A stretch of 64,000 nt of DNA, taken from NCBI GenBank assembly GCA_932294295.1, contig OW028574.1, positions 54,518,797-54,582,796 of the forward strand, written 5' to 3'. Below, piece after piece: positions 55,612 through 64,000 of the stretch. Position 1 is the stretch's first letter, and every line of letters starts with the position of its first letter. Source of the stretch: Alitta virens (taxonomy: Eukaryota > Annelida > Polychaeta > Phyllodocida > Nereididae). Both the position numbers and the translations under genes were made by a program. A model generated the notes under the pieces. That model worked only from the letters and a program-made list of their open reading frames with translations. It did no database searches and was not told the origin of the DNA.

Positions 55612-56041
55612 CAGAGGAGTAGCCAGTGGGGGGGGGGGGGGGAGGGTTAGTTATGGGGTCTCCCTAGTGCCTGTTGTATTATGTTACCATGAAATGAACT
55701 GCACAAACTTTAAGTATATTATAATTCACTGTTAAATATTGTGACCCCTTCTTTCAAATTTGTCCCCGCATTGCTAAGTTTTCTGATATTTTAACCAGTT
55801 TTCAACCAAAGACGAATAAGATATTCTATGTCCATTTCAATGCATGATTAAACCTAGTTTGATTCCTCCCCCCCCCCTATTTTTGTCAATCCTAGGCTAG
55901 CTGCGCCCCTGACTGCTTAAATTCTAAAAATAATTTCTTAGCTTTATTTTAATAGGATGGGTTTTAAAATCTATATATAAATATCTTGGTTAATCAAGTT
56001 AAACCCCCCCCCCCCACTTTTCGGCATTAGCTACGCCCCTG
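55612..56041. mobile_element. hAT-type MITE of the GGCGTAGCC family with perfect 8-bp TSD
   Basis: Begins CAGAGGAGTAGCCAGTGGGG and ends TTAGCTACGCCCCTG. A G run follows the left end (about 55627-55641) and a C run precedes the right (about 56004-56016). Both ends are flanked by CTAAGTTC (55604-55611 and 56042-56049), an exact 8-bp target duplication. A second right-end-like motif preceded by another C run (GCTAGCTGCGCCCCTGAC near 55897-55914) lies inside, suggesting internal duplication or nesting. Confidence 0.88.
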
Positions 56042-56049
56042 CTAAGTTC

Positions 56050-57637
56050 ACTGACTTCTTAAACTTAGAAATCATTTGGTGCCCAGCCGTGTTGAGCTGC
56101 ATTTGACACCGCTAGTATGGTGTATATGATCCATGGAAGTTATTTAAGCATTCCTTAGAAGTCACAGCTTCATATATATAGAGGTCATGATGTATGCTGA
56201 TGAACGTATATACACCCTAAAGGCTATGATGGGCCAGGACCTGCCAATTCATTTTTCAATGTGGCTAGAATGATAAATTTGAGATAAATGATTAATAGGC
56301 ATTACGTGAGTGTTGTTGTTGATTCATTTTTCAATATAACAGTGTATTGTAACCATATGCACTGATTATCTTAGTGAATATTTCCTTTCATATGGTTGTT
56401 TCATACTGTTTTTTTTTGTGTTTTATATATTTTATTTTATTTTTTTTGAAGCACTTATGAAGAGAAAATTGTTTTATATATTTTTACAATATGTTTCACC
56501 TTTGACTGAAATCTTGGAATAAATGATATCATTGTGTGAGACTAAAAGTACTGCCCGCTCTTACAGCCTTTTTAACTAATTAGTCATGATGACTAACATT
56601 GTCGTCAATTCGACTAAGCTTCTTACTACTAATTCGTCAAAAAAGACTATGGGAGCAGTAGAGTGGAGGCTGTCAACCCCCCCCCCCCCCCCACCCATAA
56701 GAAAAAAATTGCAGAAAAAAATGTACTTTTTACTAATTTTCGTTTGACAGTAGATTTCTAATGTGGTGCATTTGTTTAATTACGGATTTTAATCTAAATT
56801 GTTAGCATTTTAAATAAATGCCGCGTTATGTAAACATTTATTGAGGACACCAATAAAAGAATAATGCTAAAACGTTGTACGTTCAAAAAGGTCACATCAA
56901 GCACTGCACTGATTTCCTAATAACAAAAACAATATATGAAGAGGAAGTCTGCCATTAGACAATTAGTAGTACTATAGCAAATCACAGACAACAAAGAGAC
57001 TGTAGCATCTGCATCAGGTGATGAGGGGGGGGGGATGCTGGGTCAGCTGACGCAGCTACACCACCACTCTGGCCACTATACATGACTCCGGCCAGTTTCT
57101 GTGCAGTTCATGCTGTGGTCAGATCCGCCACTATGGAGTAATTTTGTCACAACTCAGGATACTTTTAGGTACTTTTAGGCTCTTATGGATAGCCATGTAC
57201 TGACCAGTATGCTGACCAGTCACCCTTCATGGAGTACCCACGCACCCCACACCCCTCTGTTGGGCAGGTTTGCCATTTTCAGCGCCAGGGGAAGATTAAA
57301 TCCCAAGGTGAGAGGTTTTTAGTTACCTGGACTTGGGCAACTCACTTCAGGATGTGTGTGCCTTGAGCTGACTCGTGCTGCCATCTGGCGTTAAAGCTGA
57401 GTTAGCTGAGTGATTTTGCTGTAGTACTGTGGTTTATCAGTTCTGATGAAAATATGAACTAAATAAAGTTGCTGCATCAGGGAACAAATGTGATTATGAT
57501 ACATTTGGTGCTCAGCGGGATTTTTTAAGGCCTGACAGAGTAAGGGAAACTGTTTCATACATATCTCATAGCTTTTGTGTTGTAACAGAATGGCACAGGA
57601 TAGTGTATTTAAAAATAAAAAGTTACAAAGCATGTGT
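56050..57637. other. Noncoding DNA with TTAGTCA patch and poly-C tract
   Basis: TTAGTCATGATGACTAA at 56580-56596 is an inverted repeat of 8-base arms. A C run lies at about 56679-56692 and a G run near 57026-57034. No gene. Confidence 0.45.
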
Positions 57638-57819
57638 CGTATTTTCTCGATTATAAGGCTTATGTAAAATAGTGGTCGATGCTGGAGTGTCTTGAAACAT
57701 TAAAATTTAGTTATTTAACTGAATTTACACTATTTTGTTGAGGCATTTGGAAATTAACTCCCCCCCCCCCCCTCATTCCAAAATATTAGTGGCCCCCGGC
57801 TTATAATCTAGAAAATTCG
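57638..57819. mobile_element. Small MITE with CGTATTTTCTCGATTATAAG termini
   Basis: Left end CGTATTTTCTCGATTATAAG and right end CTTATAATCTAGAAAATTCG are inverted complements with three mismatches in 20. The 182-bp unit contains a C run before its right arm. No clear target duplication. A related right end (CCCCGGCTTGTAATCAAGAA, then TATACGG) occurs alone at 58800-58826. Confidence 0.7.
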
Positions 57820-58392
57820 AAATAAAACATTTATAGACCTAAAGCTGCATAATAACATAAGATACAATCCAACAAAAATGCCTAACAATGTAAAAATTCT
57901 CATATTGTACACTAATATAATAACTTTACGCAGACAACATATTACTCATATTATAATACAGGCTATACAGGCTAAGTGAAGATGTAGGGCTCATGCAAAT
58001 TTCTATTATTCCTCTGTGTAACATTAGAACAATGGTCGAGGAACATCCATTCATGGTTGTAAGCTGGCAGGTTGTCAGGGCGACATGTTGTTTACCTTAG
58101 CAACACGTGAGGTGGCGCTGTGTCATACAAGTCATGTGACCTCGTCATGTGACCCTCGAAAAGAACAAAACATTTTCCAAATGGTCAATAGACCTTGTTT
58201 TAAAATGGCTGGCTATGCTTGACCCTATGCTGACCCCTTCATGAGGCCCACACAGACTGCGATCTGTTTCTTTCTTTCTTTTTTTCTCTGTACAAGATGT
58301 GTCTCAATAATTTAATTGGAAGCTGCAGATAGATGTATTAATTTATAGTCAATTAAAATTTTGACAACTACATCCATGCTCTGGTGACATTT
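57820..58392. other. Noncoding DNA, nothing recognised
   Basis: No gene or named repeat. Confidence 0.5.
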
Positions 58393-58529
58393 GGCGCCTT
58401 GTACTCGGAGTCTATGCTGAGGCAAGTAAAAGAACCACTAAACGGATGGATGTGTAACATGGTGTGGACTCCTTATCATCACATCCTAACGTCTGCCTCT
58501 AGCAGCTGGTCAATGCGGTCATATAAGTT
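58393..58529 (+). mobile_element. SINE body copy
   Basis: GGCGCCTTGTACTCGGAGTC, TATGCTGAGGCAAGTAAAAG, GTGTAACATGGTGTGGACTC, then ACGTCTGCCTCTAGCAGCTG and GTCAATGCGGTCATATAAG. One of the cleanest copies of the body; the tRNA head is absent. Confidence 0.88.
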
Positions 58530-58577
58530 ATCCATGGACGTATTATACTTATCCATGAACATGAAGCAGACTGAGTG

Positions 58578-58712
58578 CAGTCCCGTAGCCAAGAGTGGGG
58601 GGGGGGGGGGGTCTACCCACCTAACTTGGTCCATATCCACTTCAGGGAATTTTTTTTGTATTGAAAGTTTACAATTTTAACAAAAAAGACCCACCCAATG
58701 GCTACGGGCCTG
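58578..58712. mobile_element. Short MITE of the GTAGCC/poly-G family
   Basis: Left arm CAGTCCCGTAGCCAAGAGTG followed by a G run, right arm CCCACCCAATGGCTACGGGC then CTG. The arms are inverted. At 135 bp it is an internally deleted relative of the elements at 30.3 and 55.6 kb. Flanks GAGTG and CAGTG match in four of five bases only. Confidence 0.7.
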
Positions 58713-61380
58713 CAGTGCTTATAGCATAGACATAATACAATACAATACAATACATCTTAAATGAACACTGCTACATTCTACATTCTTTTACATAATATAC
58801 CCCGGCTTGTAATCAAGAATATACGGTGCATTGCATCTTATCCTTTGAAGAGCATCCTTGCATAGTGGGGTGCACGATAGTCGCTGCAGCTACGATGGGG
58901 TTGGGGTAGGTGGGGGGTGGTGGGGTTACGCCAAGTTGCGAGATCAAAGACTTGCTTTTCCTCATTAAAGCTGCAGAAGATTGGAAGAGGGTCTTAGCTC
59001 CCTTGCTCACAAGAATAATATTTATGTAAGTAGAACTAAACATGCCTAATCCATGAGCATGCTTCAACAAACACTCCTTGCTTAGTTCTTGATTTTGATG
59101 TTAGTTTGTTCAAGCTTAGCCGGGATTAAATAGACCAGGGTGGTTCCAGGCTGTCTCCTAATTGGTAATTACCATCCTACGTTCTTGGAAGGTTACGTCA
59201 TGGTGTAGATTCTATAGTAAAACTGTTGACTCCTGCTTACCATCTAAGAAGTACATATATAAGTACTACAAACTTATTGTGATACTATAGTTGAACCTGT
59301 GGCATGAACAGTTTCTAGAACTCATTCATCATGGACTTGTCAATCACACGTTTGTAAATTGTCAAGTCAGATCTTAAGATTTCTCGTGCATGCTTGAGGC
59401 TTTATTCGTTTGGTGATTGATCCTTTAAATGACTCCTTTTCTATAGTCGACAGTTTCGTTAAACTCGCAAATTCGTAAATGACATGATCTAGTTGGTCCA
59501 CATGTCATCTTTTAATAATTGACATTTGCATTAATTTTAGAAATAAGGCCACTTTAAGCTGTGCACAGAAAATACTGTATCTCTGACTATATTTCAAAAC
59601 TGCTAACTTAATTTGTCAGGCATTATTTTGACAAACTTTTTAAAGACATTTTGACTCGGTCTAACATGGCTAGTCCACTTTGTCCAACAATTAGTCAGAA
59701 CTTTCAGAACTTTATTCATCACCATCATTAACATATTATCATTATCATCATCATTATCATTAACATTATCATCAAGAAAAACAAAAAAGGAGGGGAGTTA
59801 GTATGGTGATGGGCCCAAACTTGACAACAAAATTGTCACTTTTGAGGAGCCCTCAGTCAGCTATGTCATCTGTAGAGCCAATAGATTTTACCCATAGTGA
59901 CGGACCTCTTAGTCAAAACATGTTAACTGGGGCTGACTCACTGATAAGTTAAAGCTAACTAACTGTTAGTGAAACAAGTGGTCAGAAAAAAAAATCATTT
60001 CAGTGCCAAGGTTATTATAGAGACGCGAGAGGATACGTAACACATTGATGGCGATGTGACAATACTAACATTACCAAGACCATAACGTCAGGAATGTGAG
60101 AAACAACAGCTTTACCTAATTGGTCCCTTGAAAACGTCACTCTTCCCAAGTTCCGCTATAAACAAAGAGTAACAAGGTTTTGTGGACCACAAACAATGTT
60201 ACGACAGCCATAAAACCCTATATAGGGTAGTTCCACCTTGGCAAGGTTCCACAGGGTGTTCCTATTGAACCCATGCACTTCTACCATGCACTAAATGGAA
60301 TCCAATCAACCAATCCAACTGAGGAAAATGACCCAAAAAGCCAGACAATACTGTTCTCGATTAGAAGCTGGGCATGAAATAGAGGCCTGGGCAAGGTTGG
60401 AGTTGAAAACATAAATACATATCTAGAATTTCAATTCGGTGTTTTGACTGAAATCTTAGCTATTTTGATGGTTTCTAACAAATGTCCTCATGCCTGTTTT
60501 TACAAATAACATGAAATTGTCAATTGAGTAACTCGTTACAGATTAGAATTTGAACTGCATCCATTTTTACACCACCATCAAACTGTCTAAAAAGTTAACT
60601 GGTTTCGCTAACACCAACCTAAAATAATTTCACAGATAAAAGCACTCAATCACTACATCATGATCGACCTCGTAAAGTCTCAACTTTATTTGAGACTTTA
60701 CAGAGAACTGTGTTTAACACTAAACTGGAAATTATCAAGAGCATTTCCTTATTATGTCCCCTTATCAGTTTCATTGTAGACTCAACAGAACTGAAATGAC
60801 CTCAGCCATTTTATCTCAGCTACATGTTCCCCTGGGATCGGGTTTTATCATTAGAAGGGTTATTCTAAGAGGGCAACTTGATTCCTGTCAGCAGCCCCAA
60901 AATGAGTTTGGTTGATTGAAAAAGCAGCAGTATGAACTTGGGTCACATAAAACCCAAATACGATATGTACAACTAAATTAATTGTATATCATAACTTGTA
61001 TACACTGTGCATTGTATGATAGCAATTTTGTCTAACAAGTTAGTCAGATTTTCATATAGACCATATACCGTGTTTCGATTAAGTAGTTAGTCTCTCTGTT
61101 CATCCAAGGTCAATATGGACGACCTTGACCAAGGTTGACTAATTTGTTAGCAAAAGCTGAATAACATATATTAGTAACATGGCTATGGGAGTCAGTTATT
61201 CTAGATATAGTCAAAATGCCTACAACTAGTTAGTCAAAATATCAAATATCTAAAAAAATATTTAATTTTACAAATGTGTTCAGTATGTGCTTGTTGGGAC
61301 ACCCATATTGGCTCCTTCCTCTTGCCAAAGAAGATTTATTCAGACAGACCGACAGATGTAAATGGTAGCAAAAAGTACAA
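58713..61380. other. Noncoding DNA with TTAGTCA patches
   Basis: ATACA pentamers at 58735-58755. TTAGTCA/TGACTAA words are dense at 59.57-59.71, 59.88-59.99 and 61.02-61.23 kb. A CAT/TCA-rich low-complexity stretch lies at 59713-59775. No gene. Confidence 0.45.
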
Positions 61381-61852
61381 GGACAGACAGAGACAGACAG
61401 AGACAGACAGAGACAGACAGAGAAAGTCACAGACAGACATAGACAGACAGAGACAGATAGAGACAGACAGAGACAGACATAGACAGACATAGACAGACAG
61501 TGACAAACAGAGACAGACGGAGACAAACATAGACAGACACAGACAGACATAGACAGACAGAGACAGTCAGAGACAAACATAGACAGACATAGACAGACAG
61601 AGACAGACAGAGACAGTCACAGACAGACATAGACAGACAGTGACAAACAGAGACAGACGGAGACAAACATAGACAGACACAGACATAGACAGACATAGAC
61701 AGACATAGACAGACATAGACAGACATAGACAGACAGACAGAGACAGTCAGAGACAAACATAGACAGACAGAGACAGACACAGACAGACATAGACAGACAG
61801 AGACAGACAGAGACAGACAGAGACAGACATAGACAGACATAGACAGACAGAA
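61381..61852. repeat. GACAGA satellite
   Basis: About 470 bases of AGACAGACAGAG, AGACATAGACAG and GACAGTCACAGA-type words, strongly purine-biased on the plus strand. It has internal longer-period repetition: the block with GTCACAGACAGACATAGACA then GTGACAAACAGAGACAGACG occurs twice, near 61424 and 61616. The minus-strand Cys/Leu/Ser/Val frames are spurious. Confidence 0.95.
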
Positions 61853-64000
61853 AGCTCGAATACTTCAGATTGACTATTGATCTATGTTGCTAAGATGCTA
61901 AGCAGATTTATACAGACAGATCAACAGACGGACAGGTACAAAGACAGACAGTCAGATGCTGTGACAGACATACACACACAGAACCATTTATACTTCTGAG
62001 TTCAGAGTGGCTATTGATCTGTCTTGCTGAGAAGTTCTGCAGACAGACTGACATACAGATTGTATGTTTCTTTCAAGGACAGACACAATGACATAAATAC
62101 ACAGACAGAACCAGTCCTAATACTTTAGACTATATTGATCTATCTGGCTAAGATCACCAAAGTTTGGGTGCTTCAAGGCTCATTGGTATTCTACAATAGT
62201 CACCTGCCATCCAACCTGTCATCCTAGAGAGATTTAGGTGTCCTTTTATGGCTAAACAAAAAGGCCAAGGGGTGAAACAAGGACTGTATACGACTTTGTT
62301 TGGGGGGCATAAGACCTTACCCTACCACCTGCTCCCGGGGCAAAATGCTTACATAACAATATGCCACCCTTTGCCCTCTAGCACCTGGTGTTTGCCAGAT
62401 AACGACAATTAACAAAAGAAGAACATGATGTGACTTACAAGATGATGAGTCATTTATTTATAGCCTGGGTTTAAGTAGTTGCCCTCTTAAGGGTTAAAGT
62501 GAGGGCGTTTTCACCTCAATGGTGGTACTTCAAAAATATATGTGAGTTCCTTGGCATTCACCTTTTGCAGAAATGATATATTCATGTAGACTTAGGGAAA
62601 TATTTGGGTCAGAGTAATGTTTATGCACCAAGATAGTTCATTCAAAAACATATTGCATAGAAAACAATCATACACAGATAAACTAAACTTGAAGTGACAC
62701 CCCACAAATATTTGATGCCTTATATTAGACGTTGATCAATAGAGAAGAGAATATATTTCTTTCTATATCTTCGGCAGTTTTTATCAATATACTCCTTGCA
62801 CACAGTTCGCCCCACTGTTCTTGCAGTACCAAGCACCGAGCCACGAAATTTTAAAAGTCAATTGTGAGTGTAGGACAGTGTTATTGTTTTCTGCTCCGAG
62901 AATCAAGAATAAGATGATTCCAAGATTGTGAGAGTGCAAAACTTGACAAGAAGAATTTTGAGAGTGCGAGCGCCAGTATAGAAGCCTTTTTATTGCCAAA
63001 CCCTAGAAATATGATATGGACAAGGCATTCAAGTACTTATAGGTTCCCAGATTAAATTCTGAAAAAAATATAAATAAAAAAGAAAAAATTGAGATCTCAG
63101 AAAAGATGAAACAAAAAACATCCAAAGTGCAATGATAATTCCATAGATGCAAGTATGTGAGCTCTATATGTGAATCATGCTTAAGAAATAAAATGCAAGT
63201 GCTCTCCAACGTACACATTGCAATTATGCATGGGCCTCTGGTGAACTCCTTGAACAATTTTAAGAAAATTTCCTCCTTTAAATTTCAAGGATTAGAGATT
63301 AGAGATTACAGGCGATTGGAGTAGGAAAAAAATCTTCTTATTTTGATTTGCATGTGGTCTTAGTGCTCTTCTTTTGCATGCATGGGGATTTGAGCATGGA
63401 GGCAAATGTCTGATTTTTCATTCTTGCATGCATTTTTGGAGGCAATTTCATGTTTTTGGAGGCAATCCTTGCAAGCAAACCCTTGCAGTTGTATGATCAA
63501 CAATGCACTTGTCTTGTTTGAGTTGCATGTTTGTTCAAAAGTGTCTGGGAGTCCTTGATTGTGCCCAGGGAAGATCCTTCAGATAACGCAGGATATCGGG
63601 GCACATTCGGCTCCTTGGGGAATTCCCCTTTTGATCAGTGTCCGCCCCCCCCCTCCATTTTCTTCCCCCAATTGTTGTAGGATCATGGGGGATATAAGGG
63701 GCTCTCCCCATCGTAATAATGGGATTACCAACACTTTGCATTACTCATGCTTCCCATAATTATTAGTTCTTGTCAATGTGGGATCACATCTTTCCCCCAT
63801 GAGCGACATCTTGAGGTTCCTTTGGAATTTGGGAGCATTTTTGTGTAAAAATGAAAATAAAAATAAAATCATAAAATTGTGGATTACTTTGGTTTCATTG
63901 CACTCCCAACATGCATCACAGCACCACATTAAACCGATTCTAAAACAAGAAATCAAATTTCTTTGAAATAATAATTTAAAGATAACTAATAATAATTGGC
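61853..64000. other. Noncoding DNA, nothing convincing
   Basis: Degenerate CAGACA words to about 62.1 kb, a short TTTTTGGAGGCAAT repeat near 63.43-63.46 kb, and a C run at about 63645-63653. Opposed short frames at 62.8-63.3 and 63.5-63.97 kb show no motif. Confidence 0.45.

Noticed and set aside
61242..61840. Cys/Leu/Ser/Val-rich frames resembling repeat proteins
   Set aside because: Antisense translation of the GACAGA satellite.
61381..61852. CRISPR-like array
   Set aside because: The repeats have no unique spacers of constant length, and the DNA is eukaryotic.

Overview
The window looks like AT-rich, gene-poor nuclear DNA from a marine invertebrate. I infer a deuterostome (hemichordate, echinoderm or amphioxus type), with low certainty. 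The reasons are a Methuselah-like receptor with a somatomedin-B-like head, a metazoan GT61 glycosyltransferase, eukaryotic tRNA-Val genes with Pol III terminators, three kinds of decayed LINE, a tRNA-derived SINE family, MITEs and many microsatellites. No bacterial or phage gene organisation is present.

Layout. 0-1 kb: two tentative exons of an unrecognised minus-strand gene that runs off the left edge. 3.0-3.5 kb: a complete TTAA-flanked MITE. 4.6-8.7 kb: a TCTA satellite, a duplicated LINE-tail-like segment and a cluster of RFX-type palindromes. 9.7-12.2 kb: an intronless 829-residue adhesion/Methuselah-like GPCR on the minus strand. 13.5-14.1 kb: an ancient degenerate tandem array. 16.6-21.2 kb: pogo-like termini, SINE and microsatellite blocks and a higher-order AATAG satellite. 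22-23 kb: a minus-strand LINE remnant. 24.5-25.8 kb: an intact GT61 glycosyltransferase on the minus strand, with a splice acceptor abutting its ATG. 26.2-27.9 kb: a jockey-like LINE remnant, a copia-type LTR with its primer-binding site, and the best-preserved SINE. 28.5-29.4 kb: a speculative two-exon secreted-peptide frame overlapping an E-box cluster. 30.3-33.1 kb: a hAT-type MITE, a tRNA-Val gene and a dead L2/CR1-like LINE sitting inside a microsatellite. 42-45 kb: two more tRNA-Val genes. 45.2-49.4 kb: a near-perfect tandem duplication whose second copy carries 1,295 extra bases. 53-59 kb: SINEs, satellites and three MITEs. 61.4-61.9 kb: a GACAGA satellite. The rest is unremarkable intergenic or intronic DNA.

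The two convincing protein genes (the GPCR and GT61) share strand but lie 12 kb apart and have no evident functional link. Most recognisable structure is transposon-derived. Nothing here forms a multi-gene system. The most informative observations are the SINE family and its microsatellite tails, the precisely bounded MITEs, the LTR with a polypurine tract on one side and a primer-binding site on the other, the tRNA-Val anticodon switch, and the recent duplication that may be two alleles assembled in tandem.
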